Shown here: piece after piece, positions 18,128 through 26,178 of the stretch
Layout of the letters: each line of letters begins with the position of its first letter
How positions within the stretch are numbered: the first letter of the stretch is position 1
From: Actimicrobium sp034313845
Lineage (GTDB): Bacteria > Pseudomonadota > Gammaproteobacteria > Burkholderiales > Burkholderiaceae_D
NCBI RefSeq assembly: GCF_034313845.1
Contig: NZ_JAVIWN010000003.1
DNA: 64,000 bases
Strand: one strand, 5' to 3'
Notes under the pieces: generated by a model
The model's input: only the letters and a program-made list of their open reading frames with translations
What the model was told of the DNA's origin: nothing
The model's database searches: none
Translations under genes and position numbers: made by a program

Positions 18128-18165
18128 CCCGTCGTACGACCTCCGTCGTGCAACGGGTTTTTTTT
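18128..18165 (+). terminator. Rho-independent terminator of the histone-like gene
   Basis: The arms CCCGTCGTACGAC and GTCGTGCAACGGG pair around CTCC with one mismatch. Eight T follow (18158-18165). The T run is immediately followed by the GGAGA ribosome site of the next gene. Confidence 0.85.
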
Positions 18166-18177
18166 GGAGAGTGCATT

Positions 18178-18720
18178 TTGTTCACTAGTATTTTCACGCT
18201 GATTATCGATACCGTCGCCGGCATGCTTGCCGGTATGTTACTGCTGCGATTCTGGATGCAGGCCATCCGCGTGAGGCCACCCAATCAGGTGGCGCAATTC
18301 ATTTTTCAATTGACGGACTGGCTGGTCTTGCCGCTGCGCCGCGCGTTGCCAGGGTTGGGCGGGTACGACTGGTCGAGTCTGGTTGGTGCCATCCTGATCG
18401 CGCTGCTGGCGACGGGCATCGAAGTGACGCTGGTGGCTGGTTTTGATTTGTCGCTCTTGCTGGTGTTGACGCTGATGCGTGTCGGTCAGTGGATTCTGTA
18501 CGGTTTCATGGGCATGATCCTGATCAGTGCGGTGTTCAGTTGGGTCAACCCGCATGCGCCGCTGGCACCGTTCGTTGCCTCGCTGTCTGATCCGCTGCTG
18601 CGACCGTTGCGACGCATCGTCCCGCTGATCGGGAATATTGACCTCAGTCCGTTGGCCGCGCTGCTGCTACTGCAGATCGCCCTGCGGCTACTGCAAACAT
18701 TAGGCGGATCGCTGGCCTGA
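18178..18720 (+). CDS. YggT family membrane protein (TTG start)
   Basis: This protein of about 180 residues has two YggT repeats, each with a pair of membrane segments and the motif WVNPHAPLAPFV...DPLLRPLRRIVP in the second half. YggT proteins are inner-membrane proteins linked to osmotic tolerance and, in some phyla, to division sites. The TTG at 18178 is preferred because GGAGA lies seven bases upstream; the in-frame ATG at 18148 falls inside the terminator stem. The DUF167 gene follows with a TGATG overlap, the common yggT-yggU pairing. Confidence 0.82.
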   Translation: MFTSIFTLIIDTVAGMLAGMLLLRFWMQAIRVRPPNQVAQFIFQLTDWLVLPLRRALPGLGGYDWSSLVGAILIALLATGIEVTLVAGFDLSLLLVLTLMRVGQWILYGFMGMILISAVFSWVNPHAPLAPFVASLSDPLLRPLRRIVPLIGNIDLSPLAALLLLQIALRLLQTLGGSLA

Positions 18721-19040
18721 TGGCCCAGCCGTCTCATCCGTGGTGCAGCGTGCACGCGGAAGGTATCCGGTTGGCCGTGCAGGTCGCCGCCAATGCCAAA
18801 AAAACCGAGGTCATCGGCGTGGCCGACGACCTGCTGAAAATCAAGCTGCATGCGCAGCCGATCGAAGGCAAGGCCAACGACGCGCTGGTACGCTTCATCG
18901 CGGCGCAACTGCAGGTGCCGCGCACCGCCGTCAGTGTCACGCACGGGCTCACCAGCAAGCGCAAACTGCTGCTGGTGCGCTCGACTGCGTTGAGTCTCGA
19001 TGAGGTGCTGCAGGCGCTGTGGCCTGCCGGGTCATCTTGA
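18720..19040 (+). CDS. DUF167 (YggU) family protein
   Basis: This 106-residue protein carries the DUF167 signature VQVAANAKKTEVIGVADDLLKIKLHAQPIEGKANDALVRFIAAQL...SVTHGLTSKRKLLLV. The family is small, soluble and of unknown function, often next to yggT as here. The ATG overlaps the yggT stop. The repeat element begins seven bases after its stop. Confidence 0.9.
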   Translation: MAQPSHPWCSVHAEGIRLAVQVAANAKKTEVIGVADDLLKIKLHAQPIEGKANDALVRFIAAQLQVPRTAVSVTHGLTSKRKLLLVRSTALSLDEVLQALWPAGSS

Positions 19041-19047
19041 TCGATCC

Positions 19048-19504
19048 CGTAGGGTGCAATAACCGCAGGGCATTGCACCGAATGCTCTGACTGCGGTAAC
19101 TGATTCTGTATGCGCTCCGCCACGACCAAGCCGGGGGCGGCCCGGCAGCCGGACCGGCATGCGGTCCCTTCTTTTTGCTTCGCCAAAAAGAAGTAACCAA
19201 GAAAAAGGCGACCGCGAGGCGGCTGCCCTTCGGGTTCCCAAAAACGGTAGCCAGCCAAGGGGAGGGTCGCAAACTCGCTACGCTCAGACATGCGCCCCTC
19301 TTATCCCTTGTCTGACTACCGTTTTTGGCAGCTGCCTCAATGCGGGACAGGTCAACTGCCACGTCAACATCAACACCAACACCAACACCAACATCAACAC
19401 CAACATCAACACCAACATCAACATCAACATCAACATCAACATCAACATCAACATCAACATCAACTGCCGGCCGTAGGGTGCAATAACCGCAGGGCATTGC
19501 ACCG
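19048..19504. repeat. Dispersed structured repeat, copy A (complete, both ends)
   Basis: Each end is CGTAG followed by a 27-base palindrome with arms GGTGCAAT and ATTGCACC (19053-19079 and 19477-19503). Between them lie a GC-rich patch, a CTTCTTTTTG/CCAAAAAGAAG hairpin (about 19168-19193) and a large hairpin with arms CCAAAAACGGTAG (19238-19250) and CTACCGTTTTTGG (19316-19328). An inner GAGGG/CCCTC pair sits within that hairpin. A hexanucleotide array of AACATC/AACACC units follows (about 19364-19462, roughly 16 units). Copies B and C share all these parts. There is no transposase, so it is either non-autonomous or not mobile. Confidence 0.9.
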
Positions 19505-19530
19505 TCTATGCACAACCGCCAGGCCGTTCC

Positions 19531-20463
19531 TTAGAACCGGTACCCGAACGCCGCCATGAAGCGCTCTTCGATGTCGGCGCGCGAGTCAGTGTGGTTCTGG
19601 CCGCCCTGATGGACGATCTTGATCGAGCCCATCAGACTGGCGAGGCGGCCGATGGTCGGCCAGTCGAGGCCATGTGTCAGGCCGAACAGCATGCCGGCAC
19701 GAAAGGCGTCGCCGCAGCCGGTCGGGTCAATGACTTTTTCAACCGGTACCGGAGGGATGTCGAGCTGCTCACCGCCGACATGGATTTCGGCGCCGTTTTC
19801 ACCGCGTGTGACCACGAGTGCGTCGACTTGCGTGGCGATCTGCGTCAGGCTCAGGCCGGTGCGCTCGGTCAGCAATTCGGCTTCGTAATCATTGACCGCC
19901 ACATAGGTGGCCAGTGCAATGAAGTCGCGCAGTTCGGCACCACTGAACATCGGCAGGCCCTGACCCGGATCAAACACGAATGGCACTTCCAGCGCGACGC
20001 AGTCGCGTGCATGTTGCAGCATGCCGTCGCGGCCATCCGGTGCGACGATGGCGAGCTTGACGGGGCCGGCTTGCGCCACCTTGTTGAGGTGGGAAAAAGT
20101 CATCGCGCCGGGATGGAAGGCGGTGATCTGGTTGCTGTCTGCATCGGTGGTGATGAAGGCTTGGGCGGTCCAGGCATCCTCGATGCCACGGACGCAGCGG
20201 GTCGTGATGCCTTGCAGCGCCAGTCGTTCCAGATAGGGCGTGCTGTCCTGACCCACCGTGGCCATGATCAGCGGGTCGCCGCCAAGCAAGCGCAGGTTGT
20301 AAGCGATATTGCCGGCGCAGCCACCGAATTCGCGCCGCATGGCCGGCACCAGAAAGGCCACGTTAATCTTGTGTAACTGGTCTGCCAGCAACGCTTCGGC
20401 AAAGCGTCCTTCAAACGACATGATGGTGTCGTAAGCCAGCGAGCCGCAAATCAGAGAGGTCAT
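19531..20463 (-). CDS. PfkB family carbohydrate kinase
   Basis: This 310-residue sugar or nucleoside kinase of the ribokinase/adenosine-kinase fold has the N-terminal glycine motif FGGCAGNIAYNLRLLGGDP and the C-terminal signature DPTGCGDAFRAGMLFG, which holds the catalytic Asp and the anion hole. The substrate is not evident; adenosine or ribose are the nearest guesses. It lies downstream of the DUF3426 gene and prmA in the same direction, an arrangement I recall from other Burkholderiales. Confidence 0.88.
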   Translation of the reverse strand: MTSLICGSLAYDTIMSFEGRFAEALLADQLHKINVAFLVPAMRREFGGCAGNIAYNLRLLGGDPLIMATVGQDSTPYLERLALQGITTRCVRGIEDAWTAQAFITTDADSNQITAFHPGAMTFSHLNKVAQAGPVKLAIVAPDGRDGMLQHARDCVALEVPFVFDPGQGLPMFSGAELRDFIALATYVAVNDYEAELLTERTGLSLTQIATQVDALVVTRGENGAEIHVGGEQLDIPPVPVEKVIDPTGCGDAFRAGMLFGLTHGLDWPTIGRLASLMGSIKIVHQGGQNHTDSRADIEERFMAAFGYRF

Positions 20464-20505
20464 GGAATGGTCCGGAAGTGAGAAAGGGTGGGCGCGGTGG
20501 CGCGA

Positions 20506-21626
20506 TCAGGGATAGAACAGGTAGACGCGGTAATTCGAGGCTTTTTTCTGCTGCAGTTCAAACGTGATGTGGGCACTTTGCTCGCTGCTGGCGGCAAAGC
20601 CACTGGTGGTCGCAGGTGGTGTCGGCAGGTAGTTGGCGGCGGTGAACACCCGACGACTTACCGGGAGGTTGCTGCTGTCGAGCAGTGTCAGTTCGATGGC
20701 CGGCCAGCGTTGCGGCAGAGTGCTGCTGTTACGCAGCAGCAGGTTGAGCGAATAGGTGTTTTTTTCGGGTCGAGCGTGATCAGTTCGCTCGATTCGATCG
20801 ATACCTGACTGGCTTGCGCCAGCAGTTCGATACGGCAGCCCCAGAGCATGCACGCGCGCTCGAGTAACGGCTTGCTCGATGGCAGGCGGGCAGCGATCTG
20901 GTCACGCAACAAATAGACGGCTTGTCCGAGCGCGGCGATGACTAGCAACATGGCAACGACTACGAGCAACAGGCGGCGGCTGCGAGCGAGACGTTGGCGG
21001 CGGCGACCGTGCGTGACGAAGCTCGGTTCTTCCGGCATGTCATCGTAAGCCGGTTCGTCTTCGGCGCTGTCGGGAGAACTGGCGATCTTGCTGCTGCGCC
21101 AGGGATGTTGTTGCAACTTGAGGATGGCCTGATCCAGTTCATCCGGTGCGGCGTTGTTGTCGTCGTCATCCTGCCGCGACTTGGCTTTGAGCGGCACGAC
21201 GAAGTGCTTGTCGGTTGCCGGGGCCGCTGCGATCTGAATGTCTTCCTCGTCGTCATCGTCGACCAGATGCAGCAGCGTCATCCGCTGCAGCGGATCGGTG
21301 CTGACAGGTTCGTGATTCGATTTGGCCGGTGGCGTGATGATCGGGTCGAAGGCCGGATAAAACTCGTCGGCGTCAGAGGGCCAGCGCGGTGCAGCGGCCG
21401 GCACAGATTTCGCTGCCGGTTCCGCTGCCACCGGCAAGTCCGGCGCGGCGGCTGGCGTGGCTTGCACTTTGGGTGCAGCAGCCTCGCCCGGCCGGAGCAA
21501 GTGTTCGATACCGTTGAAGATTTGCTTGCAAGAGCCGCAGCGGACCAGTCCGGCACGCAGTTTGAGCTGGTCGTGCGCGACACGAAATGTCGTCTGGCAG
21601 TGCGGACATTGCGTGGCGAGTGCCAT
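20506..21626 (-). pseudogene. Zinc-ribbon and DUF3426 membrane protein, frameshifted by one base
   Basis: The N-terminus is an MJ0042-type zinc ribbon (CPHCQTTFRV...VRCGSCKQIFNG), followed by a long acidic/proline-rich linker, one membrane segment (RRLLLVVVAMLLVIAALGQAVYLL) and the start of a DUF3426 domain. The frame breaks at a run of seven T on the plus strand (20759-20765; A-run in the gene). Beyond it the expected text NTYSLNLLLRNSSTLPQRWPAIELTLLD continues in another frame to a stop at 20506. One additional A would join both parts into about 373 residues. A sequencing indel or a true lesion are both possible. Confidence 0.82.
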
Positions 21627-21631
21627 TGTTG

Positions 21632-22555
21632 TCAGCCAGGTGCAGTCAGCTTGCCGGACAGCGCCACCCAGCCTTCGCGTTCGGCCCAGACCGACAGTGA
21701 CAGGAATGGCGCATAAGCGGCGATGACATCATCAGCCTGTGTGGCCAGCACGCCGGACAGCACCAGTGCGCCCGCGTCGGCCAGATGGGCACACAGCATC
21801 GGTGCCATGATGGTCAGCGGACCGGACAGGATATTGGCGACCACGATATCGAAGCGCTGCAGGACATCGCCGTGATGAAATTCATCCGGCAGAAAATAAT
21901 CGATTTCGCAGTCGTTGCGTTCGCTATTGAAGTTAGCCGATTCGATGGCCTGCGGATCGATATCAACGCCGATCACGGTGGCTGCGCCAAGCTTCCTGGC
22001 GACTAACGCCAGGATGCCGGACCCGCAACCGTAATCGAGCACCGACAGGTCTGCTGGTGCATGGACTTCCAGCCACTCCATGCACAGCCGGGTGGTCGGA
22101 TGACTGCCGGTGCCAAAGGCCAGGCCCGGATCGAGTTCGAGGATCAGACCGTCCGGGTCCGGCGCATCGTGCCAGCTCGGCACGACCCAGATATTGGTAC
22201 CGATATGGATCGGGGCAAATTGCGACTGGGTCAATCTGACCCAGTCCTGCTCTTCGACGCTGCGCAGTGTGAAGGGCAGGTCGGCGACGGTCAGTGGCAG
22301 CGCGGCGATGGTGATGGCTTCAGCAATCAGCGCGGCGGCATCGGACCCGCTGTCGGTCAGTGCCACGACGCGACTGCGTTCCCAGGCGGCCTGTTTCGGT
22401 TCCATGCCGGGTTCGCCGAACAGCGGTTGTTCGGCCGCCGTGCCTTCGTCGGCATCCTCGACCGAGACCGACAGCGCACCGGCTTCCATCAGCGCATCGG
22501 ACAGGCTTTCGGCCTGATCGCGCGCCACTTCAATGACGATTTCTGTCCAGCTCAT
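21632..22555 (-). CDS. prmA: Ribosomal protein L11 methyltransferase
   Basis: PrmA trimethylates ribosomal protein L11 with S-adenosylmethionine. The 307-residue protein has the family N-terminus (MSWTEIVIEVARDQAESLSDALMEAGALSVSVED) and a Rossmann methyltransferase core. Visible motifs are GLAFGTGSHPTTRLCMEWL, VLDYGCGSGILALVARKLGA (SAM loop), GVDIDPQAIESANFN and VVANILSGPL (motif IV, NPPY-like). It lies nine bases after accC and six bases before the zinc-ribbon gene, so all are probably co-transcribed. Confidence 0.95.
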   Translation of the reverse strand: MSWTEIVIEVARDQAESLSDALMEAGALSVSVEDADEGTAAEQPLFGEPGMEPKQAAWERSRVVALTDSGSDAAALIAEAITIAALPLTVADLPFTLRSVEEQDWVRLTQSQFAPIHIGTNIWVVPSWHDAPDPDGLILELDPGLAFGTGSHPTTRLCMEWLEVHAPADLSVLDYGCGSGILALVARKLGAATVIGVDIDPQAIESANFNSERNDCEIDYFLPDEFHHGDVLQRFDIVVANILSGPLTIMAPMLCAHLADAGALVLSGVLATQADDVIAAYAPFLSLSVWAEREGWVALSGKLTAPG

Positions 22556-22564
22556 GGGTTCGCT

Positions 22565-23950
22565 TTATTTGATGACGGTCGTGACCTTGGCGGTCTTCGG
22601 CAAATCCGGCTTGTTGGCCAGTTTCTGTTCCAGATAATGAATGTTGGTGCCGCCCTCAATGAAGCGCGCATCGACCATCAGTTCACGATGCAATGGAATG
22701 TTGGTAAGGATGCCTTCAACCACCATTTCTGACAAGGCAATCTGCATCCGCTTGATCGCCTGGTCGCGCGTGGCACCATACGCAATCACCTTGCCGACCA
22801 TCGAATCGTAATGCGGCGGCACGTAATAGCCGGCGTACGCATGCGAATCAACCCGGATACCGGGACCGCCCGGCGCGTGCCAGGTCAGGATCTTGCCCGG
22901 TGAGGGCGTGAACTTGAACGGATCTTCGGCATTGATGCGGCACTCGATCGCATGGCCCTTGAGTTCGATGTCACGCTGGCGGTAACGCAGCTTTTCACCG
23001 GCGGCGATGCGAATCTGTTCCTGCACGATGTCGATGCCGGTGATCATTTCGGTGACCGGATGTTCGACCTGCACGCGGGTATTCATTTCGATGAAATAGA
23101 ACTCGCCGTTTTCGTACAGGAATTCAAACGTACCGGCACCGCGATAACCCATCTTGCGACAGGCTTCTGCGCAGCGGTCACCAATGCGTTCAATGATCTT
23201 GCGCGGGATACCGACGGCGGGTGCTTCCTCGATCACTTTCTGGTGGCGGCGCTGCATCGAGCAGTCGCGTTCGCCCAGCCAGACCGCGTTCTTGAAGTCA
23301 TCCGCGAGGATCTGGATTTCGACGTGACGCGGATTTTCGAGGTACTTTTCCATGTAGACCTCGGGATTGCCAAAGGCAGTCCCGGCTTCGGTCTTGGTCA
23401 TGGTCACGGCATTGAGCAGCGCCGCTTCGGTATGCACCACGCGCATGCCGCGTCCGCCGCCACCACCGGCAGCCTTGATGATGACCGGATAACCGACCTT
23501 GCGGGCGGTCTGAATGATGATCTTCGGATCATCCGGCAAAGCCCCTTCGGAGCCGGGAACGCACGGCACGCCGGCGCGGATCATGGCCTGTTTGGCCGAG
23601 ACCTTGTCGCCCATCAGCCGGATCGAATCCGAACGCGGACCGATGAAGACAAAGCCGGATTGCTCGACGCGCTCGGCGAAGTCGGCGTTTTCGGACAGGA
23701 AGCCATAGCCGGGATGGATGGCTTCGGCATCGGTGACTTCGGCGGCGCTGATGATGGCCGGCATGTTCAGGTAACTCAGCGCCGATGGTGCCGGTCCGAT
23801 GCAGACCGATTCGTCGGCCAGTTTGACGTACTTGGCGTCGCGGTCGGCTTCGGAATGCACGACCACGGTTTTGATGCCCATTTCGCGGCAGGCACGCTGG
23901 ATGCGCAAGGCAATTTCGCCGCGATTGGCAATAAGGATTTTTTCAAACAT
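22565..23950 (-). CDS. accC: Acetyl-CoA carboxylase, biotin carboxylase subunit
   Basis: AccC carboxylates the biotin on AccB with ATP and bicarbonate, the first step of fatty acid synthesis. The 461-residue protein shows the biotin carboxylase N-domain (MFEKILIANRGEIALRIQRACREMGI), the ATP-grasp glycine loop (KAAGGGGGRGMRVV), the metal and substrate region (FEFLYENGEFYFIEMNTRVQVEHPVTEMITGIDIV) and the C-terminal RINAEDPFKFTPSPG. The start at 23950 is the family's usual MFEKILIANRGE; a longer in-frame start at 23995 adds residues foreign to the family. Confidence 0.96.
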   Translation of the reverse strand: MFEKILIANRGEIALRIQRACREMGIKTVVVHSEADRDAKYVKLADESVCIGPAPSALSYLNMPAIISAAEVTDAEAIHPGYGFLSENADFAERVEQSGFVFIGPRSDSIRLMGDKVSAKQAMIRAGVPCVPGSEGALPDDPKIIIQTARKVGYPVIIKAAGGGGGRGMRVVHTEAALLNAVTMTKTEAGTAFGNPEVYMEKYLENPRHVEIQILADDFKNAVWLGERDCSMQRRHQKVIEEAPAVGIPRKIIERIGDRCAEACRKMGYRGAGTFEFLYENGEFYFIEMNTRVQVEHPVTEMITGIDIVQEQIRIAAGEKLRYRQRDIELKGHAIECRINAEDPFKFTPSPGKILTWHAPGGPGIRVDSHAYAGYYVPPHYDSMVGKVIAYGATRDQAIKRMQIALSEMVVEGILTNIPLHRELMVDARFIEGGTNIHYLEQKLANKPDLPKTAKVTTVIK

Positions 23951-24034
23951 GGCGTCGGCTATCGGTTCTCGGTGTCGTGGAAAGGTGGGAAGCACGTGTG
24001 CCGGGCAAGCCGTAACACACTCGGAGGGCTACCG

Positions 24035-24481
24035 TCAGGCAATCACGAACAGGGGTTGGCCGAATTCGACCGGCTGGCCGTTTTCGACCAGGATATGGGT
24101 AATGACACCGACCGCGTCGGCATCGATTTCATTGAGCAGTTTCATCGCTTCGATGATGCACAGCGTGTCGCCTTCCTTCACGTTGGCACCGATCTCGACA
24201 TAGGCCGGCGTGCCGGGAGCCGACGAGCGATAGAACGTGCCAACCATCGGCGACTTCACGACATGACCAACCGGTTCGTCGTCGGCCGCCACCACTGGCG
24301 CGGCGACCGGTGCCACAGCGGCCGGTGCCATGACCTGTTGCGGTTGCATCATCATCATCTGGCCCTGTGCAGCAGGCGTCTTGACGATGCGGACTTTGCT
24401 TTCGCCTTCGGTGACTTCGAGTTCGGCGATGTCCGACTCGGCAACCAGGTCGATCAGAGTTTTGAGTTTTCGTAAGTCCAT
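24035..24481 (-). CDS. accB: Acetyl-CoA carboxylase, biotin carboxyl carrier protein
   Basis: This 148-residue carrier has an N-terminal helical region (MDLRKLKTLIDLVAESDIAELEVTEGESKVRI), a Met/Gln/Ala/Pro-rich linker and a biotinyl domain with the biotinylation site EAMKLLNEIDAD. It heads the accB-accC-prmA unit. The usual upstream aroQ gene is absent here; a gap and then tlpA take its place. An AAGGGG ribosome site precedes the ATG. Confidence 0.95.
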   Translation of the reverse strand: MDLRKLKTLIDLVAESDIAELEVTEGESKVRIVKTPAAQGQMMMMQPQQVMAPAAVAPVAAPVVAADDEPVGHVVKSPMVGTFYRSSAPGTPAYVEIGANVKEGDTLCIIEAMKLLNEIDADAVGVITHILVENGQPVEFGQPLFVIA

Positions 24482-24856
24482 GGTGAACCCCTTGGAATGT
24501 TTATCGTGATGCTAATAGATGGGAGCCGGAACAGAAACAACTTAACCGGCAAATAATGGACAAAAAATGAATTCAGAATGCGCGTTTCGCACCGGGCGAC
24601 CACGCCATGCGCCAGCGCTGGCAAACCGTCTCGATTGCCGTGATGTGCTGCACGATGAGCGGGATCATTGCGGTGTCGCGATCATCAAACACCGTCCGCC
24701 CGGCGGGTAGGGTAATGGGTTTTACGCCAGTTCGGGTGTGATTGATTGCGCAGATGCATTTTGTTAGCCATCGAAATTGGTCACTCTGTTTGACGACGAT
24801 CGCCGCATTTTGCCGTGTAATGACTCCGGGTGGCAAGGAAAACCGGCGCAATCTAC
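24482..24856. other. Intergenic region upstream of accB
   Basis: No convincing gene is seen in these 375 bases. A reverse-strand frame of 92 codons (24573-24851) has no recognisable family, no ribosome site and no shared composition with its neighbours. The accB promoter is expected near the right side of accB, in the AT-rich 24490-24570 stretch, but no good -35/-10 pair was found. Confidence 0.45.
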
Positions 24857-25378
24857 TTACAGGCCGGCAATATCACGTCGAACTTCCTGCATGTTCAGAC
24901 GACCCAGATAGGTCTTGCGGACCTGTCCGTCGCTGCTGATGAGTACCGAAAAAGGCAGGCCGCCGGCCTGATTGCCGAACTGGCGTGTCAGTTCGCTGCC
25001 ACCCATGCCGCCGACGTACAGCGGATAACTGACCGGCATTTTGAGCGCAAACTCGCGCAGGCTGGTCGGCGAGTCGATGCCGATGCCGATGATATGAACC
25101 GGTTTCTCGGCCAGTTCGGTCTGCAGGACTGACAGCTCCGGCATTTCTTCGACGCAGGGCGCACACCAGGTTGCCCAGAAATTGACCAGCAGGACTTTGC
25201 CTTTCCATTGTGCCAGCGGCTGAGGCTGTTCTTTCAGGTCGGGCAAGGTCATGCCGAACAGATTGGCGACAGCCGCCGTTTGCGGTGCGGCCGGTGCCAT
25301 CTTGTGCCAGCCAAACCAGGCACCCGCGCCGGCAAACAGAACACCAGCCAGCAACAGTGCGCTCGTCGATCTTTTCAT
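24857..25378 (-). CDS. TlpA/ResA-like thiol-disulfide oxidoreductase
   Basis: This 173-residue protein has an N-terminal membrane anchor or signal (STSALLLAGVLFAGAGAWFGW) and a thioredoxin fold with the redox motif NFWATWCAPCVEEMPEL and the cis-proline region GGLPFSVLISSDGQV. It should act on the periplasmic side, reducing or isomerising disulfides, for example for cytochrome c maturation. Its start overlaps the stop of the gene at 25375 by four bases. Confidence 0.92.
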   Translation of the reverse strand: MKRSTSALLLAGVLFAGAGAWFGWHKMAPAAPQTAAVANLFGMTLPDLKEQPQPLAQWKGKVLLVNFWATWCAPCVEEMPELSVLQTELAEKPVHIIGIGIDSPTSLREFALKMPVSYPLYVGGMGGSELTRQFGNQAGGLPFSVLISSDGQVRKTYLGRLNMQEVRRDIAGL

Positions 25379-25974
25379 GGTTCTTCACTTTTCATTAGTT
25401 GTCGTAGTGCGGCCAGATCGGCCCGTTCGATTTTGCCGTGATTGCCGCGCAGGTCGTCAGTCGCATGCAGCGACAAGTGGACGCCTTCGTTGCGCCACAT
25501 GAAACTGACGATTTCGAGCGGGTCGCCGCCTGGTCGCTGGCGAGCGCCTTCCGAGACCTCGAACTGCACGTTCTTGTTGAGCAGATAGATTTCGACGTCC
25601 TTGGGACTTTCGGCGAACAGGTGCAGGTGGATGTCGGAATGGTTGCCTGCCGTGCCATTGAGTACGGCACCGACCAGATAGGGTGAAAATTGTTCGAGTT
25701 CGGTCATCAGCGCGACAGCCAGTTCGCGCAGATGCAGCAGGCGAGCTGGCTGGGTGTCACCGAAAAACAGTTCATTGTAGAGGCGCACTTCCGCTTCGAT
25801 TTCGGCATTGTCGGGGAGCACGTCGCCGCGCGGCTTGCTGTTGCCGAGCAGTTGCTTGACGGCCTTGCGTTTGGCCGTGCCGAAGTCGGCACCGTCTTCG
25901 GCAATCATGCGCGCGGCAGCGGCGGCGATTTCTGCGCGCAGCAGGTCAGTTTCGGAGGGGTAGCTAATATCCAT
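25375..25974 (-). CDS. Conserved protein with nucleotidyltransferase-like motif
   Basis: This protein of about 199 residues starts at 25974 (MDISYPSETDLLRAEIAAAAARMIAEDGADFGTAKRKAV); an upstream in-frame ATG at 26061 lies in the divergent promoter region and is rejected. The centre reads LVGAVLNGTAGNHSDIHLHLFAESPKDVEIYLLNKNV, which resembles the GSxxxGTxxxxSDIDL pattern of nucleotidyltransferases; the second acidic residue is His here, so catalysis is uncertain. I recall homologues in Burkholderiales beside tlpA. Function is not established. Confidence 0.75.
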   Translation of the reverse strand: MDISYPSETDLLRAEIAAAAARMIAEDGADFGTAKRKAVKQLLGNSKPRGDVLPDNAEIEAEVRLYNELFFGDTQPARLLHLRELAVALMTELEQFSPYLVGAVLNGTAGNHSDIHLHLFAESPKDVEIYLLNKNVQFEVSEGARQRPGGDPLEIVSFMWRNEGVHLSLHATDDLRGNHGKIERADLAALRQLMKSEEP

Positions 25975-26049
25975 GAACTGGATGATAACCCGCCAAGCCG
26001 TTACTGCGGCGTGGTCCGTCCGTGCCGTGAGACCTGTCCGATTCGACGA

Positions 26050-26080
26050 TTGGCTGAGCACGTCACATCTTTGTTATAAT
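26050..26080 (+). promoter_or_regulatory. Promoter of the RpoD-like gene
   Basis: A perfect -10 TATAAT lies at 26075-26080. The best -35 is TTGGCT at 26050-26055, with a 19-base spacer that is longer than ideal. It would give a leader of about 90 bases before the ATG at 26179. Confidence 0.55.
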
Positions 26081-26178
26081 CCGGCCCCTCCTGCTTCGCC
26101 ATCACTTTTCCTACTACGCACCCGACCGTTCGTAAGCGGAAGCTGTTTTGATCGACGCATCCATTCACGTCGTCACAA

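Noticed and set aside
17176..18153. 325-codon minus-strand frame over the histone-like gene
   Set aside because: It is the mirror of Ala/Lys codons. The plus-strand gene has a ribosome site and a conserved C-terminus.
19364..19462. Possible CRISPR array
   Set aside because: The unit is six bases with no spacers, and no cas genes are present.
19159..19476. Open frames rich in Asn-Ile/Asn-Thr or His-Gln repeats over the repeat copies
   Set aside because: They are translations of the hexanucleotide array and hairpins. Each copy opens different frames and no ribosome site or family is seen.
24573..24851. 92-codon frame upstream of accB, considered as aroQ or a new gene
   Set aside because: It has no AroQ motifs, no ribosome site and no recognisable family.
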